Positions 1 through 12,969 of a DNA stretch of 64,000 nt are shown here, piece by piece. Below the pieces are notes generated by a model, which was not told the DNA's origin, did no database searches, and saw only the letters and a list, made by a program, of their open reading frames with translations. Location: contig NC_058148.1 in the NCBI RefSeq assembly GCF_011075055.1, positions 3,491,322-3,555,321 on the forward strand. The letters run 5' to 3'. Position 1 is the first letter of the stretch, and each line of letters begins with the position of its first letter. Source of the stretch: Mangifera indica. Taxonomy: Eukaryota; Streptophyta; Magnoliopsida; Sapindales; Anacardiaceae. Both the position numbers and the translations under genes were made by a program.

Positions 1-1788
1 AAGGAATTAGGTAAAATAAGATAATCAACCATTAAAACAAATCAAAATCATTAGTTACGTAAAATTTCAAAAACTATTTGTTATTTGGGATTGATAGTGA
101 AATCTCAACCTTTAGATCCGCTGAATAAATATGAAAGATCATTATATAGATTATTTAATTTCCAACATTAGAATAATTTAATTAATTAGGTTTAGTTTAA
201 TATTCTATTAACATTAAATTCGATTACCTTAGCTAATACTAGTTGAAAAATAAACCAGTAGTTAGTTCCCAATTCATCTAGAATTGATATCTATTATATT
301 ATTTGACTACTCGTCCACTTGTGACTGAGAGCAATAAAAATGTTACATATGGAATTATTTTTTGGTCTTGGAATGATTGTTCAACTTGTATAATAGACTG
401 TCCTATTGTTTCATTGTATTTTCTATACCTTTAATCTTTGATCTAGTCTTAGCAATCACAATAACATTTTTATTCTTACATCTTACACCAAATATACCCA
501 AATTGTGTCATTTCATACAAAATACAACATCAAAATAAAAATTAGAATCATCCAAATCCTTAACATATATAGCTAGAAAGGTTCCTAATTACCTTTAATT
601 TGTGAAAGAAAAAATTCAAAGCTTTGCTATTGAATGACCTCCAGATCATATATCTTGAGGGATTGAGGCACAAATTTATAGTCTACAATTTGAAGAATAG
701 CAATAACGGTTGAGACTTGAATAAAAAGTTATAGTGAGGGTGCCTTTAGATAATACTTCACCCAGAAACTATATGAACAAGTATTATATTCTTCATAATC
801 GGCATTCCAACAATTGTCAAAATGGGTGTTCCACCATTCTAAACTAGTTTTTCACTCTCTTAGAATGGGATCATTGTTCCAGTGGTCATTTGACATGGCT
901 AAATGTGGAATAGATATTCTAGCTTATAAAATGGTTGTTCTATGGAATCCAAACAATACTTTATTCCACAAACCTATCCTCTCACGTTAAGTCCTCTTCT
1001 GTACATATACATATTGTTAGAATCTCAATCCAACTCCAGTAATTTATATATAGAACATGCAATTACAATAAAAGTCAATAATAAATATGAAATGACTAAA
1101 TTAACCTCGAAAAGTATCTATAGGTATTACAAAATATACAATCTAAGTCATTCACCATTTCCTTTTATAGCCAAAATATAAAGAAGTAAAGAATAATTTC
1201 ATCATATCCAATTGATTTTATTCATTAACACATGTTGGCCATCTTGAGATGTAAATAATACATGTCCAATCATATTTCACAAAGAGAGTGAAATGATAAG
1301 ATGGATACATACTCAAAGGATATGGAGTCATGGTATTGCCAACTTGGATAATCTAAGAGATATGGTAAGATCTCCATGTGATAGAAGGTTCTTGAAGTTT
1401 TTGAAGTCCTCTTCACACTCCAATGATTGGGAGTAATTGTTATATGGTCAAAAAGTCCTCTCAAAATCAACTCTTGAGAATCTAACCCATAGATTAAGTA
1501 ACCAAGTCTCAAGAAGGATAATCTACCTTCCACAGACATCAAAACAAAATATAAGGTTTGTTCACATCATGATTCATTGTTAAATGAAAGTCCTCTAATA
1601 GTTTACGACCTAATAAAATCTTACTCGAGGTATAGACATCTTGATAAATGACTAGCGACTAAGAAATTACAACTCAATAATATTTGAAGTAAAGAGGTCT
1701 TTACTACATAAGATAATAATCGTAATTTTACCAAAAAGAAATTTACCTAGATTCTTTAGCTAGACATTCTCATAAAGCTCATCCAATA
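1..1788. other. AT-rich intergenic DNA, no gene recognised
   Basis: No open frame here resembles a known protein. The longest (1270-1542 minus, 90 codons) has no recognisable motif and lies in low-complexity AT-rich sequence. The right end abuts the 5' LTR of a copia element, whose presumed target duplication CAATA is at 1784-1788. Confidence 0.5.
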
Positions 1789-2089
1789 TATTGGGTTAGG
1801 GTCTACCTATAAGGGGTCGACCTAACTTGGTTTGCTTAACTGTCAAAGGGTAGTTAGTGTGGTGGTAGTTGAACTCTTATTTAAATGTTCAAACATAGTG
1901 AATATGTCTCCAAAAAGAAATACAATATGTAGGCAAATGAGGTTGTAGAAAAGACTCATGTCAGTGCCTCATAGTGTATTTGAATAATTCAGAAACTAGA
2001 ATATAGAATCAGATACATATTTTTCAGTTTATAGAATTTGACAGTATTCAATTTGGCATGTTTAAATTTTTCAACATTGATATCAGAGC
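1789..2089 (+). repeat. 5' LTR of copia-1 plus primer binding site
   Basis: The sequence matches 8587-8957 over most of its length, for example the shared blocks around GACCTAACT, GTGTGGTGGTA and AATATGTCTC. The LTR ends in CAACA(T) and is followed at 2077-2089 by TTGATATCAGAGC, a one-mismatch version of the TTGGTATCAGAGC primer site complementary to initiator tRNA-Met. Confidence 0.8.
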
Positions 2090-4844
2090 GTAGGTTATCT
2101 ATATGCCTTGTATTTTGTGAATTATATAATTTGAATTTTTTATTTGTGATTGAAAATTTTGATTAAAATTCAAATTTTAGGCATGAATTGAATTTGATTA
2201 AATTACATGAAATTGAATATTAGAAACATGTTAGGATGAAAGTCTAGAAGTCCTTTACATGTGTTGAATTAAAAATTGCCTGAAAACAACACCAAAATGG
2301 ATGAATTTAAAGCTAAAAACTTTAACCCATGCGTGACTTTCATGCCATCATTTTGTCAGATTTTGGTAATGTTGGCACCTAAAGTTGATACGAAAAGACT
2401 CATCATCGAAATAGCTTTAAAAGCCCTATGGTATCATCATTGGAAGATGGTCAAAAGACAACCAAACCTATTGGGTCAAAAGACAACAATAAAAAATCCA
2501 GGGTTCTTTATTTTGTGGGTTACAATTGGGTTAGGAAAACCTGACTACCAAATCTAATGGCCAACGGGTTAACCAAGTTGAACTTGAACCAGTCAATGCC
2601 CATCTAGTTAGTTACTAGTTAACAACAACCAATTAATGTCAATTAAAGGTCGATAGTAATCCTCAAACATATAAGTTTATAAAGGTGCTGAGAGATCTCT
2701 CCCAGTGTATGGTAATGTGTGTGGCTCATTCTCAGTGTGTGAACAAATATACATGTACTTTTGACACGTAAAGGTGCATGCGACGTCGACTCAGTGTGTG
2801 AAGGCACGTAAAATCGTCTTTTTGCGCATGACAACATGTAAGATACTATTTTTTATGCATTTAGGCATGTGAAACCCATTTTTTGGCACGTGGTAGCTAT
2901 GTGATGTTTGGATCTACACATGGCATGTGTTCTATGGGTCCTACAACAATTAAAGACATGTAATACCTCATTCCAACTCTTGAAAACACATGTCGGCATT
3001 TCAAAACATATGTTTCTAATTCATGCAAGTTTGTTGACTAGGGACCATCATATTTAGTGTATGATATAATCATTTGATAATCTAATGGTGCATGTTAAGA
3101 CTATATGTATATATAATAAAGATTTAAACTTAAAAGATAAGTTGTACTTTTTGAATTGGTAAAAAGATGGTATCTAATCTAATCATATTCATGCATGGCC
3201 ATTGGTTCTTGCAATAAATGATTTTGTTTGAGACAAGAATACAAAAAAAAAAAATTGGGATTGTGTAGATATATTATAGCTTGCTAAAGAGTGATGCATA
3301 GTAATATATGTGAGAAATTCTACGGCTTTGGTGTTATTCCCAAAATTAACGAAATATAAGGTATTTGGCCTATCGCAAATGACAAAGAGACTTTATTATG
3401 GATAGAGTGCCTCTAAGAATAATACGGGTTAATGAAATGATCGTAGTCATAATAAGTGATGCATTTGTTGTATCATATATTATATAAGTTAAATGTGAGA
3501 ATTCTGATATAGATAGAATTTAGTGAAATTTTCATCTAGAATTAATATTGACATAATTAAATTGAATTTTAAAATATCAAGTAGTTGAGTTATGAAAAAT
3601 AATTGAGAATATAGTGAACTTTCGATTCTATATCTTACATGAGATATTTTAAAATTTTAATGCGTAATTGTGACAATTGATGTGTACTTGGTTACGTTGA
3701 TTGAGTTGTGTTTGATATATAACTAACCATAACATCCTAGAACACGATGACTGATTAAATGATAATAATATTGAATAGAGATAATTATAATTAGTGGCAT
3801 TTAAAAATGCATAATATCTTAGATGGGTAAAAAGCTTTAGAGTCTGTAAACTAAGTTATGATAGAGTCGTAGTTGACTAAGGGATAGAAACACGAATGAT
3901 GCCTTACACAAACATAATATAGACGCATACCATGCACGTAAGAAGCAAGACTCACTTTGTGTGATATCTTGACTAGTTTCATGAATAACGATTTAATATA
4001 TGAAAAATGCTCAACTGCATATGTACTAAGTATGGTTTTGATAAAAAAGTTTAGAGAAACTGCAATTTCCAAATGAAGGCAGTTGATCATTAAATTTGAT
4101 ATAATGTCAAATATGATTATGGAACTAAAGTTAGCTAGGCAACACCTGACAAATGAACAACAAGATCATGCAGTAGAATGATCTCTTCCTTAGAGTAAGT
4201 CTGAGTAAGGAAAAAGGGTCGTATAATGCTCAAAGAACAAGAATAATGAATTAAAATGAGAAAATGGCAAACATACTAGAAGAAGAGATAGAAACAAGAT
4301 AAATTGTTACAATAGAAGCAATGAGAGTTATTTCGCCCATCAATGAACAGAGCTGAAAATGATATTATTTCATTCTACACAAAGTAATGAAACTCTAGTT
4401 TTCAGTATTATAATATTAACTGAGTATTAACTTATGCGGGTTATAGACTTAAAAGCCATTGACCAAACAGCTCATGAAAAAAAAAAAAAGAGCTTTAGTA
4501 TATTTTTGTCGAATTTTGAAGGTGAGTTGAATTTATGTAGGCAACAACACAAAAGGTTGAAGTAAGAGGAATGAACAGAGCAAATAAGTTTTGCATGGTG
4601 GTTGAATCTTATACTTGCATAAAATCTAATATGCTTTAAAGATTCAACAAATCTTGGTCAAAGTACTTGTTCCTTTTAAGTTAGGATATAAGACAAAATT
4701 CTCTAGGTGCTTTGTCAAAATGTAATAGAAGTGATTTCTATGGATTTGGTTTGTTGTTGAAAGGTTATATGGTGTTTGTCACTCTTCATCGTGATAATGT
4801 TAGTTTTCATTATTTGCTTTTCTTATATGTATGAATGTGAATGC

Positions 4845-5480
4845 AAATATATGACATGCTAGATTAGGGCAAGTTGGCCAAGATGGATTGAATAGATTGG
4901 CTTATGAAAGTTTATTGGAAATTTTCACGTAAATAGACCTACCTATATGTGGAGCATTGCCCAACTGAAAAAACTACTAGAAAACCATTTGACAAAGTTG
5001 TAAGAGCTTGACTTTCTTTGCAATTTAATACTTAGGTATATGTGTTCTTATGAATGTAAAGTTTAAAAAAGTGTCTCATATTTCATTACATGTGTTATTG
5101 ACTATGCTCGATTCAGTCTTGTCTATTTGATCTTCTATGAGTCAAAAATAGTAGACTGTTTTAGACACTATATATAATTAAAGTTGAGAATCAATTAGAA
5201 AAAATGGATAAGAGTTTTAAAAATTAACTGAAGTCTTGAGTATTTGTCTATAAGTAATGAAAAAGGAATAGTATAACAACTAATAATTCCAAGAATTTCA
5301 TAACAAAATGGTGTAATAGAGAAGAGTAATTGAACTCTATTGGAATTGGTTAAGTCAATGATGGTGCAAACAAAACATTAACATCATTTTGTGATGATGT
5401 AACGTTAACTGCTACCTATGTACTTAACCGAGTGCTTACTAAATTAGTTACTTGTACTCTCTATGAGTTATGGATAGGTA
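4845..5480 (+). pseudogene. Copia-1 GAG-pre-integrase and integrase remnant
   Basis: Frame-by-frame reading gives a degraded copia integrase. A segment near 4858-4960 reads like LWHARLGH..RLNRLAYESLL, which is the GAG-pre-integrase block. It is followed by a zinc-binding-like stretch and then core-domain fragments with residues typical of HSDICGPM..YFITFIDD. Stops and frameshifts are frequent. The function would have been integration of the cDNA copy. It is non-functional here. Confidence 0.7.
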
Positions 5481-5989
5481 GAAAATTTGTGTTAAAAGAT
5501 TTCAACTTTAGTGGTTAATAGTGTTTATCCATAACTATTCCCACAAATTTGAAAAATTGGGATCGAGATGAAAGGATTGTAGATATGTCGAGCACTCCAA
5601 AAGGTATGTGTTCATTAGGGGGGATTTCGATGAAAGATTGACTGAAATTGTATCTAAATATGCTACATTCATAAAATATATTTTTTCCTAATGGGGATGA
5701 AGTTGATAAAGGTTTCAATTATATGAGATGAAAGAAGAATGAAGACAGGTACATCTTAATGATAATTAGTTGAGTCTTAAAAGATAATATTTATACTTAT
5801 TCTAGCCAGTGGAAGCAATTAAAATTAAACTCCAATCTATTTCAGATAGTAGAAATAATGATCCTCAATTAAATAGGAATGGACATCCAAAAGTATTCTA
5901 GTGATGTTTTAAATTGATAACGAGGTTTTCATAACCACTCCTCAAGATGATGAAGAACCTGAAATCATAAATGGAGTTGTCATCTCTTG

Positions 5990-6960
5990 ATAAGGAAAAA
6001 TTGTAAGATGCATTGGAAGAAAAGATGAAATACATAGAAACAAACAAATTTTAGGTTTTGGTTGACTCACCGCCAGTCAGACACCCATTAGGAACAAGTA
6101 GGTTCCTAAAATCAATTATAAGGTAGATGACTCAATAAATAGATACAATTTCACCTTGTGGCGAATAACTATACCCAATGAGTAGATATAGATTATGAAA
6201 AAGAATATTTTCGTCATTTATAAGATTTACTTCAATCTGTTTGATTCTAGCTATAGTAACACATTTGAATTTAGAATTACTTTAGATGAATCTCAAGACA
6301 ACTTTCCTTAGTGGAGGACTTGATAAAGAAATTTACGTGAAACAAGCTATAAATCTCATTATAGGCCTGAAATACATAGTATGCAAGCTTCTAGAATGTT
6401 ATATGATATAAAACTGTTATTCAAACAGTTGTACTTGAAATTTCATAAGACTTTAATGTCACATGACTTTAAGATGATTAATCAAGACCACTATGTCTAT
6501 ATAACAAATTTTGATGATAAATTTACAATTCTATCTTTGTGTGTGATAATATGTAGATAGTTGGAAATGATTTGAAGAAAGTGATGGTCATCAAAAGATG
6601 ATTGTCTATGCTTTTGACCTAAAGGATGTGGGTAAGCAGAATACATATTAGGAATTAAAATCTAGACAGATTGTTCAAAAAAAATTTTGACTCTATCACA
6701 AGAGGATAATATTCAAAAGATTCTAGAACAATTCAATATGGAAAACTGTGAACTCGTTGATACTCTTGTGTCAAATGACAAATTATTGAGTTGATAAATA
6801 TGTCCTAAAACTTAAGATGAAAGTAGAGAAATGTTAATGGTTACCTATTCAAATGTCATCGGATGTATTATGTATACTATAATGTATAAATGTCCAGATG
6901 TTTGTTTTTTGTTATCGAGTTGGTTAGTTGAAATGAGTCAAATAGTGAAAAAAACACTGA
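5990..6960 (+). pseudogene. Copia-1 reverse transcriptase remnant
   Basis: Pieces of the Ty1/copia RVT_2 domain can be read. These include a segment like EEM..I..N..WVLVD.PP..RPIG near 6015-6100, and a stretch near 6220-6360 corresponding to the block about early reverse-transcriptase residues ending in a .LD.EIYVKQ-like motif. Several frameshifts and stop codons interrupt it. It is assigned from domain order and partial motifs and is not an intact enzyme. Confidence 0.7.
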
Positions 6961-7059
6961 AAGGTTGTTAAGAGAATATTGATATATCTAAAAGGCTATA
7001 TGGATTATTATTTATGTGATTAAAGATTGAATTTGTGTTTGATTGGCTATTAAAATGCT

Positions 7060-7410
7060 AATTGAAAAGGTGATTTAGACCAACGCAAATCAATTTCTGG
7101 CTATGTTTTCTTACTCCAAAATGGCCTAAATCTTGGAGAGATTAAAAACAAATGTGTATAGCCTTATCCACAATAAAGGCCAAGTGCATAGCCTATTCAG
7201 TGATTGTGCAAGAAACTATTTGGTTAAGAAGATTCTTCATGAATTTGCGTAATCTAGACAATATTGTCAAAGCAATAGTTGTCCATTGAAATAATCAAGA
7301 TGAGATAGTTTTTATAAAAGATCCTGAGTTTTATAAGATAAACAAACATATCGATAATAGACACAACGTTTTAAGAGACATATTTTCCAAGGACATAAAT
7401 GTATAATATA
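7060..7410 (+). pseudogene. Copia-1 RNase H remnant
   Basis: Around 7065-7260 the plus strand gives fragments matching copia RNase H: a D.DQRKSISGYVFLL-like block, then an A.EAE.IA-like block, then ETIWLRRFLHEFA. The last part (7280-7390) fits the conserved IKDPEF..INKHIDIRHHFLRD region. It contains several stops. Confidence 0.72.
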
Positions 7411-8586
7411 ATTTTATATATTGTATGGTCACTAATTCTTTGACTGAACTTGCTTCAAGAGATGTAAATCTAGCACATGTTAAATCTCTTGATTGTGTAA
7501 GCTATGATTGATAAGTTATTGAGCTTATACATTGTACTAGTGACGTAACGTCTACAACCAAGAATTCAAGTTTATTTTTAGCTCAACAAGATTACAATAT
7601 CACACAAATTAGAGGTTGGCTCACTCACACGAACAATCGTCTTTGGCATTGAGAGAGTGAGCAAAAATGAGACATTATTATTGAGAAAAGTGGTACTAAG
7701 AGAACATACCAATGGGAGATAAATTTCTTGAGAAAAGATTTATCGAAGTTAAAATGTTACTTTGATGATCAATCAAAATGAGGTCATGGGTAGATACATT
7801 TCAAAATATTGATTTGGATTCCCTATATCCAAATAACTTATGAATGTCAAATGTAAGTTTTTAATATGAACAAATACCTATGGTATGAATATGATTAAGA
7901 ATTCAAATTAGATGTCGAGTACAATGACTAAACTAAGATTTATATAGTGTTGGTGATGAGATTTGAGAATATACACACTATAGCATATGATTTATACTAT
8001 GTGTGCATAAGTAAGACAATCAGTTAAAGTAGTGAGAGGATAAATCCCTACTCTTTTACTATGTGAGACATTATGAGATATAACTCATATTAGTGTCCTT
8101 TGACTCTTTATTATTATTCAATGTTTACTCTTAATGTTGTTATCTTAGTTTGACACCTATGACCACACATGATCCGGTTTATAGAATATAACTAGAATAA
8201 CAACTAAGTTTAAATTGAGAATTTTGAGTAAAAGAGGAAGACTTATATATTATGTATGTTTATTGGTTGATCGATCATGTCACTTATATGGGAAAATGGA
8301 TTTGATCATAGATACCTAGGAAAGTAACACAATAATAGATAAGGGATTAAAGGAAGTTAGTGTTATTGAGTAAGACTAGGGTACTGTGAGTCTAACGCTT
8401 TATTATTATATTTTTATTTGGGTTAGAACAATTATGGTATTCCTAACAGATGCATAATAATAAGCTTTTAAGTGCGGATTGCTTGTAAGGTCGCACAACA
8501 CATTTGTAAGTATGAAATGTATTGTCGTATGAGATTTCTATACCTAAATATTTGGTTCGGGTCTTCCATCATATGTTAGTGGCAGA

Positions 8587-8957
8587 TATTGAGTTAGGAT
8601 CCATCTATAACAGGTTGACCTAACTCAGTTTGCTTAACTATCGAAGGGCAATTGGTGTGGTGGTAATTTGACTCTAATTTAAATGTCTAAATTGCCTCCT
8701 CAGTAGTATGATGCATTTTATTTTACAAAGAAGTTTTTTGCTTCAACTCCTCCTAGAGCCATAAGCACAAAAACATAACGAATATGTCTCTCAAAAGAAA
8801 TGTAGTACGTGGGCAAATTAGGTCATAGAAATGACTCACGTCAATATATCGTAGCGTATTCGAATCATCTAAAAACTAGAATGTAGAACTGGGTACGCAT
8901 TTTTCAGTTTACAAAATTTTACAATATTTGATTTGACATATTTAAATTTTCCAACAT
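8587..8957 (+). repeat. 3' LTR of copia-1
   Basis: This is a homologue of 1789-2077 with about 80 extra bases in the middle (8695-8775). It ends in CCAACAT and is followed by CAATA, the same five bases that precede the 5' LTR. Confidence 0.8.
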
Positions 8958-10569
8958 CAATAAGATATTAATGTCCCCCATGAATAAGGTATTATTGATG
9001 GATGCAAGACTCTTTCTTATTGTGGGGGCGGTCCTAATCCATTAGAATTTGAATGTACTTTTCCCTCCAAAGAATCTTATATATAAACAAACAAAAGGAT
9101 AAAAAAAAAAAGGAGAAGAGAACAACAGTAACACAACAACCACAAAAAATTATATTGTAATATTCTCGTAAAACACTCATAAAAATGACAATACTATAGA
9201 TATAACATTTTGATCATTGGGTCAAACCATGTTAACTTTGTGTCTGGACTATTCTTTTGTTTATCTATATCTATTTTCTCAAACATTGTAGTAGGAAAAC
9301 CAAAGTCTTTCTAAATTCTAATCATTGGTACCATATGATATCTTGTGTAAGAATTTAAATTGCGTATATTAGTTTATAATGAGAAATTGCATCAACATTA
9401 TTAATCAACATTTGAATCGTTTGTGGTTTCTCTTAAGCTTTGGATAGTGATCTTATCTTTTTCTTTTCTGTAGATCATAAATGGCTATACTGTTTTCTTT
9501 ATGTTGTTCTTTCAATTGTCTTATTTCTAATTTATGTGTTGAATTTCGATTGGTAAGTCTTGGGTAGTGATCTTTCTAAACCAAATATTTGTGAAATTGT
9601 ATTACCTTGTAAGTTTCATATCTCTTCTCAGGTTTTTCAAATGTACTTCTAGTTTTTCTAAATACTATCTTTTAAGTTTTAGGTCCTTGATTTTGTTTAC
9701 TTCCTCCAATTAAAATTTTTTTATCTTTGGTTCATATATTAACTTCATTATTGCTTGAAGTGCTATTTGATCAATTTGCATATCTTCATGAGAATAAATA
9801 TCAAAACTTACTAATGTCTAAATAGAAAGTTTGTAGCATTACTACATCTAATTGTTTGATTAGCGAATCTTCTAAATTTAATTTGTCAGTTCTTTTTTTT
9901 TTTTAAATTTACAATATTTTGAAGTGTAACCTTGTATTCCACTGCTAAAGCAACATATTTCAAAGGTTTTGAAAATTTCTGTTTAATTTTTCCTACGTAT
10001 TTTTTCTTTCCCTTTTTTTTTTGTGTTTTCTTTTTTTAGTAAGGTTTATGCTTCTGTGGATTCGTATTACTGCATTCTCCTTCACAAATATTATGTTTTC
10101 CTCCTTTTTTTTGGGCATTTTGTATGGTGCTTTGAAACTTCGATCAAATTGTTCATAAAATGCGTCAAGTTTTTATTAAGCTGTAATCTTTTCTTTCTTA
10201 AGTTGGTGTAGAAGGTATTGATCAGAAAATAATTTCATATTAACTTTTTGGAAAGAACTATGAATTTTCCCAAATGTTAGGTCAGTATAAGAGGGTTGAC
10301 CATCATATTATATTCTTATTTTTTATCTAACTTTTTTTCCTTAAGAATTCAGGGTCTTTCTTTCATTATTAAATTAGGAGATAAACTAAAAACCTCATTA
10401 ACTTCAAAAGACAAAATATTAAAATAATTATGTACAGATAATCGATTTATGCATGTATATGTTTCGTGTTATGCTAAATTTAATAGATAATGTTATAAGA
10501 TTACATGATGAATGCATCTAGCAAGAACAGTAATTCATGAGATTATTATAAAACTTCTTCAAGTAAAAA
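8958..10569. other. Intergenic AT/T-rich DNA, possible LTR remnant
   Basis: 8970-9345 has features of a degraded copia LTR (a TATATAAAC box, a run of A, and a GGGTCAAACCATGTTAACTT-like segment typical of copia LTR ends), but no partner LTR was found. 9440-10400 is a T-rich tract with polyT runs. Its minus strand gives lysine/leucine-rich fragments that might be an old coiled coil, interrupted by stops. I cannot support a gene. Confidence 0.35.
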
Positions 10570-10782
10570 CTAGGAAAAATAATCGAGTTCATTGCTTATT
10601 GCCTCCGAAAGAGTGAGGCTGTATGTTGCAGGAAGAACCCATAAAATTATGAGAAAAAAGGTGACTTAGTTTGCCCATTTCCAGGTTAATGCGTGTAGGA
10701 ATCCAAAGCCTATACAGAAGAATAAGAGCAGTAAGTATGAGTGGCAGTAAAGCATGTACCCACTAAAACCATCAAAGAAGCT
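10570..10782 (-). pseudogene. Fragment of an unidentified membrane-protein gene
   Basis: Reading the minus strand from 10782 gives about 70 codons of strikingly protein-like hydrophobic sequence. The order is: SFFDGFSGYMLYCHSY, then a Leu/Phe-rich span, then GFGFLHALTWKWAN, a single in-frame TAA (10666-10668), then VTFFLIILWVLPATYSL and TLSEAISNELD, ending in TAG at 10570-10572. Two or three membrane segments are plausible, with the pattern of a multi-pass endomembrane protein. Codon use and hydrophobic patterning differ from the random AT-rich neighbourhood. An in-frame stop lies immediately upstream, so this would be an internal or last exon. I do not recognise the family. Together with 11345-11533 on the same strand it may be the remains of one gene. 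Confidence 0.45.
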
Positions 10783-11344
10783 TTAAACATGTGATGTTTC
10801 AATCACTCATGATTTCTTATCTAGAAAAGGTTCAAAAAAGGACTAAACTGCTTGTAGTGTGTCCGCTTTTCATTGTTGTGGTTGGTTGACTTACACCAAA
10901 CAATGACAAAAGTATAACCCTAGTTACTTGTCAATCCTCCCTCAACTTTTGCCACAGACCCCCAGAAATCTGATATTATTTACCACAACTCAAGTCTCAA
11001 CATATAATACTAATAGTCATTTGAAGGATGTTTTTAAATTTTCGATTTTCATTGAGGTTTGGGAAAGAAAATGCAAGAAAACGAGAGAAACTTTGCCCCA
11101 TAGAAAAACTTCTAGAAAGTGATCTCTGCTAAAAAAAAAAAAAGACCAATTGCATTTGCATGCTTTGTTCTTCCTCAGCGTGGAGCATACATATCTCTAG
11201 ATATATAGAAGAGTCAAGAAACAACTATTATTAATTCTTCCAAATTAAATCATCAGTCAAGAAAGTGAGAGAAACTTAGTCACGTATACCGAAAACATTT
11301 CTGGGAAATCTCTATTAAAAAATGTAAAAATGATCAATTGCATT

Positions 11345-11533
11345 TTATATTGTTTGATCACCTGAATCTTCTGGATGAGCCACTGTGTATGTCCAGATTA
11401 CCCCGACGCCAAGAGGAAGAAGAAACTTATCAGCCTGACGAAATGTGTATTTGAAGTCAAAAATAAAACAAGGATGACTAAAAAACTTAAATTTACACAG
11501 AATGCTTTCAGAATTTCTCAGAGAAAAATTCAC
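11345..11533 (-). pseudogene. Second exon-like fragment, same strand as 10570-10782
   Basis: The minus strand encodes an open stretch whose second half (about residues 28-60: FKYTFRQADKFLLPLGVG, then VIWTYTVAHPEDSG) looks like real protein with one membrane-like segment. It is bounded by plausible splice signals. CAG occurs just before the GCTGATAAG codons (acceptor-like), and TCAG/GTGATC follows PEDSG (donor-like). It lies about 560 bp upstream of the 10570-10782 fragment on the same strand, so the two could be neighbouring exons of one decayed or partial gene. The family is not recognised. Confidence 0.3.
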
Positions 11534-11587
11534 AGAGCTACTTTGTCATTCTGGCCGCCTCCAAAACGAAAGATTTTAAAGCGGTGA

Positions 11588-12969
11588 GAGCTAAAAAAGG
11601 AAACTTGTGAAGAATGGAGGTGGACAGAATGCCAAAATGACTCTGCATATAGATCCCTGATAAACCCTAGAAAGAGAGAGAATCATACAAACAACTATAA
11701 TGATTTACTTGCTTAAATTATGAAAATATATTTGGTAGTTAGTAGGTGAAGTGATATTACATAAAAATGTTGCCATTTTTATAATGATTTTTGAAACAGG
11801 AGAAAGCTGTTTTATAGAAATGTGATGCATGAGCGTGGACAGTATTGTACTGTATAGCGGGGGTATTTATATATTTTCTCCTCATTTTCTTCTTATTTAT
11901 GCTTTTGGGTTTGTACCCTGAGGACAATAGTACCCTTATATAACGCCAAATTTCTAACCATTCCATTAAGTACAAGATTGTACTGCAAGAGATTGGGCAT
12001 ATTTTTCATTAGATAATAATGCATGTAGATGACTTTCTTTGACTATGGGGGTAGGGTTTTTCTTCTAAGTTCTCAATGTGCTTTTTGACTTGAAGGAAAA
12101 GGACTCAAAATAAATGGGCTGCTTTTGCCTCCCACTCAACCTGTTCTCACTAGGTCAACTCATTACTTGTTCATCCAAAACTTTCTAGTTATTTTTTTAT
12201 TAGAAAATGCTATAGAGTTAATAAATTAATCTGCTTAGCTTCTAATTATAGAACAAAAATTATTTTGGGATCTCTAAAGTAACATAAACCCCTTTATTGA
12301 GGTGTACATAAGGTTTATTTATTTGTTTATTTTTTACTAATGATAGAATGATTTTATTGGTGAAAATACAATAAAATAATTTTATTACAAAGAGATACAA
12401 TAAAAAATAATAAAGATTGTAATTAAATTAAAAGGTTGAGAGGCTCATATATCGTTCTCTATAATGAGATTTGAATCTTCTACAATTAGCAAGTTAAATT
12501 TAAAAATAGTATAATCAAGGAAAACATTGATCCATTCTCTGTAAGATACAACAATTCAACACTCTTGTGGTTTGGTTTATGACAACTTTACACAAATTGT
12601 TTAAACTAAGCTCTTCAAAAAACCACGTTTCTTCCTAGCTAGTATTTTCTCTCTCAAACAAAAAAATATTTGTACCATAGAAAAAAAAAATGTGTGTAGT
12701 AAATGAATATAGGAGACATTTACAAAAAACTCTTCACGTAACCACTTTTTCATATTCATAACTCATATATTCATAAATCATCCTTTAACTCAATTAAAAA
12801 TACCATTGCAATTTTCAATTTAATGGCTTAACTCTCATCATATTTTATCTTCCCAACCTTCCCGTCTTTTCACTTCATGTAACCTAAAACAATACATGCA
12901 AGTTGCAGCATTCTCCTGTTCTTTTTATTTTTATAATGGTGTATGAATGTAAATGCAATTTTTTTTTTA
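11588..12969. other. Intergenic AT-rich DNA, nothing recognised
   Basis: Short unrelated open frames and polyA/polyT runs only. There is no LTR, tRNA or protein motif that I can support. Confidence 0.45.

Larger units (their letters stand above)
1789..8957 (+). mobile_element. Decayed Ty1/copia LTR retrotransposon (copia-1)
   Basis: Two related LTRs (1789-2077 and 8587-8957) bracket about 6.5 kb in which remnants of copia integrase, reverse transcriptase and RNase H appear in the expected Ty1/copia order on the plus strand. The sequence CAATA occurs immediately outside both ends (1784-1788 and 8958-8962), which fits a 5-bp target-site duplication. A tRNA-iMet-type primer binding site follows the 5' LTR. 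Every coding domain is broken by many stops and frameshifts, and the LTRs differ visibly, including about 80 bp present only in the 3' copy. The element is therefore old and not mobile on its own. I could not recognise a gag domain between 2100 and 4800. Confidence 0.85.

Noticed and set aside
2276..2557. Plus-strand frame of 93 codons considered as copia-1 gag
   Set aside because: It is in a plausible position, but none of the conserved copia gag blocks could be recognised.
9440..10400. Lysine/leucine-rich minus-strand fragments considered as an endogenous pararetrovirus or coiled-coil gene
   Set aside because: No reverse transcriptase, movement-protein or other diagnostic motif, and many stops. 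Probably AT-rich bias.
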